Counted from the stretch's first letter, positions 1 to 6,195 are shown. The stretch: DNA of 14,361 nt from Patescibacteria group bacterium (GCA_018826025.1 JAHKAK010000091.1:1-14361); one strand, 5' to 3'. The notes: a model not told the origin generated them from the sequence alone. Numbers and translations are program-made.

Positions 1-249
1 ACTGCCTATGATTGATTTGTGGTTGAAAATATAAAATGGACTATATTTAGAATTTTGCGTGACAACATATGCTCGAGAAACGCTTCTTAGGTGTTTGATC
101 GCGGTAAGATCTTGCACAAAATCTAAATAGATATAATCACCTTCTTCTTTAATAACACGAAAGTTTACCGATTGACTTATCTCGTTTAAAACAACTTCTC
201 TTAAGCCCGTGATAAAAGCTAATTTAATTTCTAATTTTACTTCATTCAT
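1..249 (-). CDS. THUMP-like N-terminal part of an RNA methyltransferase (partial, runs off the window)
   Basis: An open frame of 83 codons reads from ATG at 249 to the window edge without a stop. The predicted start reads MNEVKLEIKLAFITGLREVV, and the T-G-L-x-E-x-x-x-x-E-I pattern at about residues 14-24, followed by an alternating beta/alpha sequence (IYLDFVQDLTAIKHLRSVSR), resembles the N-terminal THUMP-type RNA-binding region of class I SAM-dependent rRNA/tRNA guanine methyltransferases. The catalytic domain would lie beyond base 1, so the assignment is inferred from the N-terminus only. The upstream in-frame codons are TGT then TAA, so 249 is the only reasonable ATG. No Shine-Dalgarno sequence precedes it; a terminator hairpin ends only a few bases upstream. 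The gene is therefore probably transcribed separately from the NIF3 unit, or by read-through. Confidence 0.5.
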   Translation of the reverse strand, partial: MNEVKLEIKLAFITGLREVVLNEISQSVNFRVIKEEGDYIYLDFVQDLTAIKHLRSVSRAYVVTQNSKYSPFYIFNHKSIIGS

Positions 250-252
250 ACA

Positions 253-286
253 TTAAAAAACTAATACAATTCTCTGTATCAGTTTT
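253..286 (-). terminator. Rho-independent terminator downstream of the NIF3 operon
   Basis: Arms 257-268 and 275-286 pair over 12 positions (one G-T wobble) around a six-base loop (269-274). Read on the minus strand the hairpin is followed by a run of T ending at about 255. It sits about 50 bases after the NIF3 stop codon and should end that transcript. The stem is mostly A-T, so it is a modest terminator. Confidence 0.65.
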
Positions 287-337
287 CAAGTCAGCTTTAA
301 ATTTTATTTTAGGATAATTAATCATTAGCCGTCTTAT

Positions 338-1195
338 TTAAATATCTTCCATCACCGATTCGCCTACGATAAATTCTGATAGTAATCCTAATTTTTTAAA
401 ATATTCACAAATTGCCATACAAGCAAATTTTTCAGTGGAATAATGGGTACCGCCAAGTATATTAATTTTATTTTCTTTGGCAAAATCATGAGCTTTTTTT
501 GAATGATCATTTTTAGCAGCTATTCCTGTAATAAAAACATTAATCCCTTTTTTAACGGCTTCTTCAAGTACTCCAACATCATTGCCCCCGCCAGCAACAA
601 TTGCCACATTTTGATTTGCTATGCTCTCTAAGCCATAATCGTATAAGCTCGCCCGATGGCCCAGAATTAATTCGAATCTATTTTTTAATTCTAGCACCGT
701 CATTAATTCTGTTTTGCCAAAAACCCCACACAAACCACCGTGATAAGGAGCGAAAGATTTTTCCACTTCTACGCCCAATACTTTTGCTAAATTATTACTA
801 GTAGAAAATTCTCCAAAATTATCCAAAGGAGAATGCAGATTATAGATAGATATCCTTTTCTCTTTGAATCGCTGAAGAAGATTTCTGTTCATATCCTGAA
901 AGACATCAGGAGAATTCCTTATATCCCAAATTTGCGGATGGTGAACAAACAGCATGATATCCTCTTCTTTTTTATCTATAATAAATCTCATAATCGCATC
1001 CGAAGGGAAAACGGCAGTATAGACCTTCTCAATTTCTTCGCTATTACCGCAAACCAACCCCATTGAGCGCTGTTTGAAATTATCACATAAAAATTCTGCC
1101 ACCGACTGCATATGGGTGGAGTCAAACCAATCATCGCTCATAGCCGAAGTGATGAAATCTTTCTCTAATTGTTCGTATAATTTTTGCGCCTCCAT
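338..1195 (-). CDS. NIF3-family dinuclear metal centre protein
   Basis: A 285-residue protein of the NIF3 / GTP cyclohydrolase I type 2-like family, which forms ring-shaped oligomers with a two-metal site. The family ligands are recognisable: H85-H86 in the LFVHHP motif, H121 and D125 in NLHSPLD, and H251 plus E255 in the C-terminal GGTHYSTEKF motif, so the metal site looks intact. Length is normal for single-domain members. The cellular reaction of bacterial NIF3 proteins is not settled; the GTP cyclohydrolase name comes from a few members and should not be assumed. It is the last gene of a three-gene minus-strand unit, starting 2 bases after the nucleotide diphosphatase stop. No Shine-Dalgarno sequence precedes it, so translation may be coupled to the upstream gene. 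A terminator follows at 253-286. Confidence 0.9.
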   Translation of the reverse strand: MEAQKLYEQLEKDFITSAMSDDWFDSTHMQSVAEFLCDNFKQRSMGLVCGNSEEIEKVYTAVFPSDAIMRFIIDKKEEDIMLFVHHPQIWDIRNSPDVFQDMNRNLLQRFKEKRISIYNLHSPLDNFGEFSTSNNLAKVLGVEVEKSFAPYHGGLCGVFGKTELMTVLELKNRFELILGHRASLYDYGLESIANQNVAIVAGGGNDVGVLEEAVKKGINVFITGIAAKNDHSKKAHDFAKENKINILGGTHYSTEKFACMAICEYFKKLGLLSEFIVGESVMEDI

Positions 1196-1197
1196 AA

Positions 1198-1758
1198 TTA
1201 TTTTTTCTTTAAATACTCCGCTAATAGTTTATAGTGCTTCAAATTCTTAGCCCAAAATTCTTTCATCTCGTCCCAAGGGATATCCGATTCAACTTTATCG
1301 TATCCTTCCGGTACAAAAATTTCGTTAATGGAAGTCCGGCCCTTACCACCTTTTTTATTGGCGATCGCACCTTTGGCTGAATCGCAAAAAATGACCGGTT
1401 TTTTACCCGGCTCGCAATACGCCAAACAATCCTTAACTGTGACTTCCCTGTTTTCTTTTCCGGCCATTAACCGCAAAATATCGTCGGCGCTTAACCATTC
1501 ATTGATGTATTTTATAAAGGGTCCGGGGAAACCATTGAGCGCTTCAATATAATATCCCGCGTCACTAACGATAACCGCCTCTTTTAGCAAATCGCTCGCC
1601 CACTTGGCCGAAAAAGAAGCAACTTCTTCAACACTGACTGATTGGATTTCCGGCGTATCTAATTCTTTTTGAATTAATTCAACGCCAATGCCAGCCAGCG
1701 CCTTTTTAGCGACTTGAAACTTAAAATTATTGCCGGTGATAAAAAATATGGGTTTCAT
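1198..1758 (-). CDS. ITPase-like non-canonical purine NTP diphosphatase (RdgB/HAM1 family)
   Basis: A 186-residue cytosolic enzyme expected to hydrolyse ITP, dITP or XTP to the monophosphate and pyrophosphate, keeping deaminated purines out of DNA and RNA. The phosphate-binding motif TGNNFKF (residues 8-14, K13) and the catalytic region SDAGYYIEALNGFPGPFIKY (65-84, D66 as likely base) are clear. GFPGPFIKY is closer to the eukaryotic/archaeal ITPA form (GLPGPYIKW) than to the enterobacterial form. Downstream it is unusual: the usual F/W-x-D-P base-pocket motif is replaced by GRTSINEIFVPEGYDK (about 139-154), and the C-terminal S-H-R motif is not seen. Substrate range may therefore differ. The start codon overlaps the stop of the upstream methyltransferase by 4 bases (ATGA), implying translational coupling. 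Confidence 0.85.
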   Translation of the reverse strand: MKPIFFITGNNFKFQVAKKALAGIGVELIQKELDTPEIQSVSVEEVASFSAKWASDLLKEAVIVSDAGYYIEALNGFPGPFIKYINEWLSADDILRLMAGKENREVTVKDCLAYCEPGKKPVIFCDSAKGAIANKKGGKGRTSINEIFVPEGYDKVESDIPWDEMKEFWAKNLKHYKLLAEYLKKK

Positions 1759-2375
1759 AATAATTTAACTTCTGTTTTCTTTACTACCACCTCAAACATC
1801 CAATGCCAATGCGGACCATCCGGTTGATGGTCAGCAAATTTTTTAACTTCTTCTAATTTAATAATTTCAAAACCTCTTACTAATTCTTTAACTTCATCTT
1901 GGCTAAAATAGTGAATGGATTTTGGGGTTCTTGGCGAAATAATCTCATTGGGCGCGCTTTGCCTTCCTTCTTTAATATATTTAATAAATTCGTCGTCTTT
2001 ATTGCTAAAAATTCTCAAAAACAATATTCCGTCATCCGTCAGCCAATTTTTAATTCTGGCTAAAATATCCCTAATTGTCTGCAACTGAAAAAAGTGCAAA
2101 GAAGAGGCCGCCATTATTAAATCATATTTTTTATCCACGGCAAATTGCGCAATGTTTGCGCTGATAACCGTTATCCTAGAAACAGCCTTTTCTTTTATCC
2201 TTTTCTCTAATGCTTCCAGCGCTTTTGGACTTGAATCAACGCTGTCAACCAAAAATCCTTTTTGTGCCAAAAAAATAGAATGCCCGCCATTTCCACAGCC
2301 TAAGTCTAGGGCATTCTTCTTCTCTTTACACAAAGAAATAACATACTTTAATAGTTTCTCTTCTCCGTTATCCAT
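1755..2375 (-). CDS. Class I SAM-dependent methyltransferase (TehB-like)
   Basis: A 206-residue Rossmann-fold methyltransferase. Motif I is DLGCGNG at 24-30 (SAM binding), the acidic post-I residue is D47 in VDSVDSS, and a motif IV-like segment (KYDLIMAASSLHFF, about 82-95) follows. The C-terminal segment DGPHWHWMFEVVV (about 186-198) resembles the His/Trp-rich end of TehB-like tellurite-resistance methyltransferases. The substrate is unknown; TehB-like proteins are a broad group and tellurite need not be involved. Only about 23 residues precede motif I, short but complete, because an in-frame TAA lies 24 bases upstream of the ATG. This is the first gene of the three-gene unit with the ITPase-like and NIF3 genes. 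Its upstream region is the leftover 3' end of a second aspS copy, so its promoter context was changed by, or shared with, that rearrangement. Confidence 0.8.
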   Translation of the reverse strand: MDNGEEKLLKYVISLCKEKKNALDLGCGNGGHSIFLAQKGFLVDSVDSSPKALEALEKRIKEKAVSRITVISANIAQFAVDKKYDLIMAASSLHFFQLQTIRDILARIKNWLTDDGILFLRIFSNKDDEFIKYIKEGRQSAPNEIISPRTPKSIHYFSQDEVKELVRGFEIIKLEEVKKFADHQPDGPHWHWMFEVVVKKTEVKLL

Positions 2376-2380
2376 ATATT

Positions 2381-2425
2381 TTACGGGCTCAAGCGCTTAA
2401 CGTCCCGCGGGAATAAGATCACTTC
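2381..2425 (-). pseudogene. Remnant 3' end of a second aspS copy
   Basis: Read on the minus strand this stretch encodes EVILFPRDVKRLSP plus a TAA stop, against EAILFPRDVKRLSP at the end of the intact aspS. An in-frame TAA at 2426-2428 immediately precedes the Glu codon, so nothing more of the gene survives. As DNA, 2378-2427 matches 3373-3422 at 46 of 50 positions, and all four differences are transitions. Three are synonymous third-position changes (Asp, Phe, Ile codons) and one gives Val for Ala. That bias suggests both copies diverged while coding. It may be an attachment-site duplicate left by insertion of the 995-bp cassette, or the tail of a deleted synthetase paralogue. Confidence 0.8.
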
Positions 2426-2449
2426 TTAAATTAGATTTTTTATATTTTT

Positions 2450-3133
2450 TTAAATCTTGCCTTGAATCATCCGACCGGTAATTGCCGTTATTTCTTTTAT
2501 AAAAAAGCTTTTCACTTCTGGCCAGCTTGCGCCAAAAACATTTTCCGGCGACGGATCGCTTTCGGCGTCTTCAAAATAAACCAAGCTTTTCAAAATATGA
2601 TGATAGTCGTGCGCCACAAAGGGATACTGAACTTTTATTCTTTTTATTAGTCCTTCCAACGGCTCTATATTTTTAGCGCACCAATAAAGATCAAAAAAAT
2701 CGCGCTTGCGTCCCCGCTGCGAGATGGCGACAATTTTCATTACGGCAATATCCAGCGAACGCAAAATTTTTATAGCTCCGTAACGTAAAAAATCCTGTTT
2801 AGGAATAAAAAACGGATAAGCGATAAAGCTTACTTTCGCCTTAAATAATTGACCGTAAATAGTGTTCTTTCTGTTTAAAATAGTTTCCCATCCGTTATTT
2901 TCCAAAAAATTATTAAGCAACTCCGGCTCATCAAACTCTTTTTTCGTTGAAAAAAAATCCAGATCAACTGATTGGCGATGCCCGGCTTGCAAAGCCAGCG
3001 CGGTTCCGCCAGCAAGATACCAGCCGCCTTCGTCCAACCACAACTGTTCGGACAAAAAAATAAAAGCTTTTTTTGTTTCCGAAGGCAAAATATGCAAATT
3101 AGAATCTATTTGTTTTCTAGAAGCAGCGTCCAT
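2450..3133 (-). CDS. AbiEii/AbiGii-family nucleotidyltransferase (toxin-like)
   Basis: A 227-residue protein of the AbiEii toxin nucleotidyltransferase family (DNA polymerase beta fold). The catalytic signature is present: GGTALALQ at 42-49, HRQSVDLDFF at 52-61 with metal-binding D57 and D59, and the family's later basic motif around K143-R144-D145 followed by D148 in RGRKRDFFDLYW. Family members act as toxins of type IV-like toxin-antitoxin or phage-abortive systems; some, such as MenT, add nucleotides to tRNA 3' ends. Here the target is unknown, though a tRNA-directed activity beside a synthetase cluster would be notable. The start overlaps the end of the upstream small gene by 28 bases, typical of coupled pairs. 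The catalytic residues look intact, so it is probably active. Confidence 0.85.
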   Translation of the reverse strand: MDAASRKQIDSNLHILPSETKKAFIFLSEQLWLDEGGWYLAGGTALALQAGHRQSVDLDFFSTKKEFDEPELLNNFLENNGWETILNRKNTIYGQLFKAKVSFIAYPFFIPKQDFLRYGAIKILRSLDIAVMKIVAISQRGRKRDFFDLYWCAKNIEPLEGLIKRIKVQYPFVAHDYHHILKSLVYFEDAESDPSPENVFGASWPEVKSFFIKEITAITGRMIQGKI

Positions 3134-3333
3134 AAATTTTTTGTTTCCGGCATTAGCGAACGCGATTTGGCAACCACGTTTTTTAACAATGATTTATCGT
3201 AAAAATGATAAAGCCATTTCACTTCCTCGTCGTTGCCAAAATCTAAAATCCGCTCAATTATATATTGAGCGTTTTTCTTAACATCTATTCTATCGGGATT
3301 GGTATCCCAAAACAACGCTTGTCTAAATTTCAT
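3106..3333 (-). CDS. Small DUF6922-like protein, probable antitoxin partner of the AbiEii-type gene
   Basis: A 75-residue protein beginning MKFRQALFWDTNPDRIDVKK. The FWDTNPDRID start, an IIERILDFGND segment (about 25-35), a VKWLYHFYD segment (about 38-46) and a late Leu-Trp (about 68-69) match the pattern I associate with DUF6922 proteins encoded next to AbiEii nucleotidyltransferases. The order, small protein first with a 28-base overlap into the toxin-like gene, is the usual antitoxin-toxin arrangement; the antitoxin function is inferred from this context, not from a known domain activity. The start is supported by a near-consensus promoter whose -10 box ends 6 bases before the ATG, predicting a leaderless mRNA. 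No DNA-binding motif is obvious. Confidence 0.7.
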   Translation of the reverse strand: MKFRQALFWDTNPDRIDVKKNAQYIIERILDFGNDEEVKWLYHFYDKSLLKNVVAKSRSLMPETKNLWTLLLENK

Positions 3334-3339
3334 ATGTAT

Positions 3340-3368
3340 ATTTTACCATAATTAAGCTCATTTTTCAA
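3340..3368 (-). promoter_or_regulatory. Cassette promoter (leaderless start)
   Basis: On the minus strand TTGAAA (3368-3363) and TAAAAT (3345-3340) are separated by exactly 17 bases, a near-consensus sigma-70-type promoter. The -10 box ends 6 bases before the ATG at 3333, so transcription should begin at or next to the first codon. The -35 box lies only about 8 bases past the aspS stop codon, giving the cassette expression independent of the synthetase operon. Confidence 0.7.
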
Positions 3369-3378
3369 GCTCATTTTA
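3354..3378. repeat. Two 13-base tandem repeats at the cassette promoter
   Basis: The unit aagctcatttt occurs at 3354-3364 and 3367-3377, giving a 13-base period that spans the -35 box and the aspS stop codon. It could be an operator for autoregulation by the small protein, or a junction scar from insertion. The repeat is visible; its role is inferred. Confidence 0.55.
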
Positions 3379-4659
3379 CGGGCTCAAGCGCTTAACATCC
3401 CGCGGAAATAAAATCGCTTCTTTAATACTGCCAAGTCCCAGCATTTGCTGAATTAATCTTTCCGAGCCCATGCCCCAGCCGCCGTGCGGCGGCATGGCAA
3501 ATTTGAAAACATCCAGATAATATTCCATGCCATCAGGTTTTATCCCTTTCTTTTTCATATTAGCAATTAACTCGTCATATTTATGAATGCGCTGGCTGCC
3601 GGTAACCAGCTCTACTCCTTTATAAATTAGATCAAAACCTTCCGTTTCTTTGGGGTTCTCCGCCGACGGCATAGTGTAAAAAGGTTTCTCTTTCCAAAAA
3701 TAATGCGTGATAAAAATAAAATCCGAATTAAATTCTTCTTTGGCGTATCGGCCGGCCAAGCGTTCCCCTTCCGGATCAATATCCGTGCCTTCAGGAATTG
3801 TATAATCATATTTTTTCTTGATGATTTCCCGAATCTCGGATAATTTTACCGATGGAATTTCTTTAGGAACGGCAATACCTTTAACATCATACAACGCTAA
3901 AAATTCTGCGCCTTCTTCTTGAATTTTGGCGAAAACTTCCGCTAAAACTTTATTCAATATTGCCATCACGTCTTTGAAGCTCATAATAAATCCCATTTCG
4001 GCGTCCAAGCTGATATATTCGTTAACGTGGCGAGTGGTAAAATGCGGCTCGGCACGGAAGGTTGAGCCAATCTCAAATACCCGCTCAAAAACGCCAACCA
4101 TAATTTGCTTGTAAAACTGCGGGCTTTGTGCCAAATACGCGCTTTGGTCAAAGTATTTTATTTTGAAAAAGTTCGCTCCGCCTTCTGAGGCCGCACCCAA
4201 AATCTTTGGCGTTTTAACTTCCGTAAAGCCGTTATCTCTCATGACCAAACCATAGTGCTTCAACAGTAAATCATAAAGCTTAAAAATCGCCTGAACTTTG
4301 GGATGGCGCAACGACAAAGCGCGCCAATCCAGCAAAGTGGTTAATTGTAAATTAAGGTCTTTTTTGGCCAAGTCAAATGGCAAGTCCTCCGTGTTGGCAC
4401 TGATAATTTTTAATTCTTCACCCAGAATTTCGCACCCCCCCTTAGCGCGCTTGTCCTCTCTAACTTCGCCGATAATTTCTACTGCGTCTCCCGCTTTCGC
4501 TTCCACCAGCTTTTCCCAGACGGTTTGAATCGCGCCGGAATAATCCTGCACTTGAAAAAAGCTCACGTTGCTCAACAGCCGTGCGTTCATTACGCGACCC
4601 ATAACTTGCACTTTGGCGCCGATTTTCTGCTTAACATCTTTAATTAAAATTCGTGGCAT
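3376..4659 (-). CDS. aspS: Archaeal-type aspartyl-tRNA synthetase (possibly non-discriminating)
   Basis: A 427-residue class IIb synthetase charging tRNA with aspartate. The order is an N-terminal OB anticodon-binding fold (about 1-95), motif 1 around FTEVKTPKILGAASEGG (145-161), QSPQFYKQ (178-185), motif 2 FRAEPHFTTRHVNEYISLDA (201-220), the IDPEGER segment (294-300) and motif 3 PPHGGWGMGSERLIQQMLGL (390-409), ending FPRDVKRLSP. Size and motifs match the short archaeal AspRS, without the bacterial GAD insertion. At the OB-fold site where archaeal enzymes carry Trp (discriminating) or His (non-discriminating), this protein appears to have Met24, so tRNA(Asn) specificity cannot be read. An upstream ATG at 4704 exists, but its extra 15 residues (DSRFRGNDK...) come from a palindromic repeat; I chose the Met at 4659, which starts a normal OB fold. 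An AsnRS-like role is less likely. Confidence 0.88.
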   Translation of the reverse strand: MPRILIKDVKQKIGAKVQVMGRVMNARLLSNVSFFQVQDYSGAIQTVWEKLVEAKAGDAVEIIGEVREDKRAKGGCEILGEELKIISANTEDLPFDLAKKDLNLQLTTLLDWRALSLRHPKVQAIFKLYDLLLKHYGLVMRDNGFTEVKTPKILGAASEGGANFFKIKYFDQSAYLAQSPQFYKQIMVGVFERVFEIGSTFRAEPHFTTRHVNEYISLDAEMGFIMSFKDVMAILNKVLAEVFAKIQEEGAEFLALYDVKGIAVPKEIPSVKLSEIREIIKKKYDYTIPEGTDIDPEGERLAGRYAKEEFNSDFIFITHYFWKEKPFYTMPSAENPKETEGFDLIYKGVELVTGSQRIHKYDELIANMKKKGIKPDGMEYYLDVFKFAMPPHGGWGMGSERLIQQMLGLGSIKEAILFPRDVKRLSP

Positions 4660-4671
4660 AATAACCGTTTT

Positions 4672-4742
4672 GTCATTCCCGCGAAAGCGGGAATCCAGAC
4701 CCAAATTTCTAAACCTGGATCCCGGGTCAAGCCCGGGATGAC
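4672..4742. repeat. REP-like double-hairpin repeat between serS and aspS
   Basis: The element is bounded by GTCAT (4672-4676) and ATGAC (4738-4742). It contains an 8-bp hairpin, attcccgc / gcgggaat (4675-4682 / 4687-4694), closed by a GAAA tetraloop, and a second 8-bp hairpin, atcccggg / cccgggat (4719-4726 / 4732-4739). TCCAG (4694-4698) and CTGGA (4715-4719) pair between them. This is a typical dispersed palindromic repeat. It fills most of the 94-base serS-aspS gap and provides a misleading upstream start for aspS. It may also affect transcript stability or termination between the two genes. Confidence 0.85.
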
Positions 4743-4753
4743 ACTATTATAAA

Positions 4754-6076
4754 TTATGATTTTTTATTTTTGATTTTTTTTATTCCGCCCATCCACGGCT
4801 GCAAAACTTTGGGAATTTCTATGCTACCGTCTGCTTGCTGATAATTTTCCATTATAGCAATCAATGTCCGGCCAATGGCAAAAGCTGTGGCGTCATTCAT
4901 GTGCGCAAATTCCGTTTTACCGTCTTGACGCTTAACCTTAGTGTTTAAACTGCTGGATTGATAATCCGTCATTAAATCCGCCGTGTGCGTTTCGCGATAG
5001 CGGTTTTGCCCGGGCAACCACGCTTCTATATCAATTTGCCTGGCATCCGGAGCGCCCATATCACCCGTGCAAATCATCACCACCTGATACGGAATTTTTA
5101 ATAACTGTATCAGATGCTCCTGAATAGCCACGAATAAATTTTGTTCTTCTGTTGATTTTTCCGGTAAACAAAACGATTCCATTTCCGCTTTGTCAAATTG
5201 ATGGACCCGTAAAATTCCCTTTAAATCCTTGGCGTAAGAACCCGCCTCGCGGCGAAAAGCGGTTGAAAAACCAATGTAGCGCACGGGTAAATCCGCTTCA
5301 TTAAAAGTCTCATCCAAGTGCAAAGCCCCCAAAGTGTGCTCGGCGCTACCAATCAGATAAAGATCGTCTTCGGGAATATAATAACGCTCTTCCCGCGGCT
5401 CGAGTCTCGCCATTCGCCTAAACGGCTCTGTTTTTATAAGTACTGGCGGAATAACCGGAATAAAGGGTTTCGGCTCAATATTCAATTTAGCTGATTTAAT
5501 AATTTTTTTAAGAATGTTCTCATCAGTCACAACAGAGAAAACTAACTGAATTAAAGCAAATTCCATTAAGGCTAATCCCCCTTTTAAATAGCTAAACCTC
5601 GCTCCGCTAACCCTGGCCGCCCGCTTGGTATCAATTATATCCAGCTCTTCTCCTATTTCCCAATGCTCCTTGGGTTTAAAATCAAACTCCGGCAATTTAC
5701 CAACCTGGCGCATTGGAACATTTTCATTCTCATCTTTACCGATAGGAACATTGGGCAAGGCTATGTTGGGCACAGCCATTAACAGCTTCCCGTATTCTTC
5801 TTCAATTTTTTTAAAATCCGGCTCCAGTCCGCCTAATTCCTCTTTCACTTTTTTCATTTCGTCAATCTTGGCTTGCCGCGCCGCAGGGTCTTTTTCTTTG
5901 GCAATTTCTTCACTGGCTTTATTCTGACTGGCACGCAACGCTTCAACTTGCACGATAATTCTGCGGCGCTGTTCGTCCAAAGATAAAAGTTTATCAATAT
6001 CAACATTAACGCCTCGATTGGTGGCGTTGGCTTTCACCGCCTCCTTATTATCTCTGATGAATTTGATATCAAGCAT
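4754..6076 (-). CDS. serS: Seryl-tRNA synthetase
   Basis: A 440-residue class IIa synthetase joining serine to tRNA(Ser) (and tRNA(Sec) where present). The N-terminus starts MLDIKFIRDNKEAVKAN and contains the long antiparallel coiled-coil arm (about 27-105) that recognises the tRNA extra arm. The catalytic domain has SAEH (244-247, at the usual TAEVP-type serine-binding position), motif 2 YIGFSTAFRREAGSYAKDLK (267-286) with RVHQFDKAEM (290-299), and motif 3 MNDATAFAIGRTLIAIMENY (393-412), ending with the usual IPKVLQPWMGG. Length is close to the family norm (about 425). It lies between pheT and aspS on the same strand, with palindromic repeats in both gaps and no Shine-Dalgarno sequence. The basic tail (KKIKNKKS) is a small extension. 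Confidence 0.95.
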   Translation of the reverse strand: MLDIKFIRDNKEAVKANATNRGVNVDIDKLLSLDEQRRRIIVQVEALRASQNKASEEIAKEKDPAARQAKIDEMKKVKEELGGLEPDFKKIEEEYGKLLMAVPNIALPNVPIGKDENENVPMRQVGKLPEFDFKPKEHWEIGEELDIIDTKRAARVSGARFSYLKGGLALMEFALIQLVFSVVTDENILKKIIKSAKLNIEPKPFIPVIPPVLIKTEPFRRMARLEPREERYYIPEDDLYLIGSAEHTLGALHLDETFNEADLPVRYIGFSTAFRREAGSYAKDLKGILRVHQFDKAEMESFCLPEKSTEEQNLFVAIQEHLIQLLKIPYQVVMICTGDMGAPDARQIDIEAWLPGQNRYRETHTADLMTDYQSSSLNTKVKRQDGKTEFAHMNDATAFAIGRTLIAIMENYQQADGSIEIPKVLQPWMGGIKKIKNKKS

Positions 6077-6091
6077 AATATGATGCGAAAC

Positions 6092-6179
6092 TACGAATAT
6101 TATGCCAACCTACGAACTGCGAAAAAGGTTTTTGATCTTTTTTTTGTTCGCAGTTCGCATTGTCAGCATTAAATTCGTA
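6092..6179. repeat. Interrupted inverted repeat between pheT and serS
   Basis: An 11-bp perfect stem pairs 6113-6123 (cgaactgcgaa) with 6147-6157 around a T-rich loop. Outside it, tacgaat (6092-6098) pairs with attcgta (6173-6179) and atgc (6102-6105) with gcat (6166-6169), so nearly the whole gap folds back on itself. The building blocks tacgaa/tgcgaa recur several times. There is no T-tract directly after the stem on either strand, so it is not a classic terminator and looks like a dispersed palindromic repeat. Confidence 0.75.
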
Positions 6180-6195
6180 TTGTCCGCATAATATC

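Larger units (their letters stand above)
2378..3422 (-). mobile_element. Putative cassette: DUF6922/AbiEii pair between direct repeats of the aspS 3' end
   Basis: Two direct repeats, 2378-2427 and 3373-3422 (46/50 identical, offset exactly 995 bp), bracket a self-contained two-gene unit with its own promoter. The upstream copy completes the living aspS gene and the downstream copy is a dead fragment. This is the geometry left by site-specific integration into the 3' end of a gene, where the incoming element restores the gene and leaves a duplicate at the far side. No integrase or transposase is present, so mobilisation would have to be in trans or by homologous recombination. The element interpretation is inference; the repeats and their positions are directly visible. 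Confidence 0.5.

Noticed and set aside
601..1066. Plus-strand open frames across the NIF3 gene, and similar frames opposite other genes
   Set aside because: They are antisense shadows of clearly conserved minus-strand genes, with no family features of their own.
2376..2402. A promoter for the methyltransferase at the TAAAAT next to its ATG
   Set aside because: The -10-like box is only 2 bases from the ATG and the matching -35 position is GGGACG; spacing and match are poor.
2428..2462. A terminator after the AbiEii-type gene
   Set aside because: The inverted match agattt/aaatct is only 6 bp, entirely A-T, with a 12-base loop, so it is not convincing.
4660..4704. N-terminal extension of AspRS from the ATG at 4704
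   Set aside because: The added 15 residues are encoded by a palindromic repeat (SRFRGNDK type) and precede a normal OB-fold start at 4659.
6092..6179. Intrinsic terminator between pheT and serS
   Set aside because: The 11-bp stem has a loop of more than 20 bases and is not followed by a T-tract; the T run lies inside the loop.
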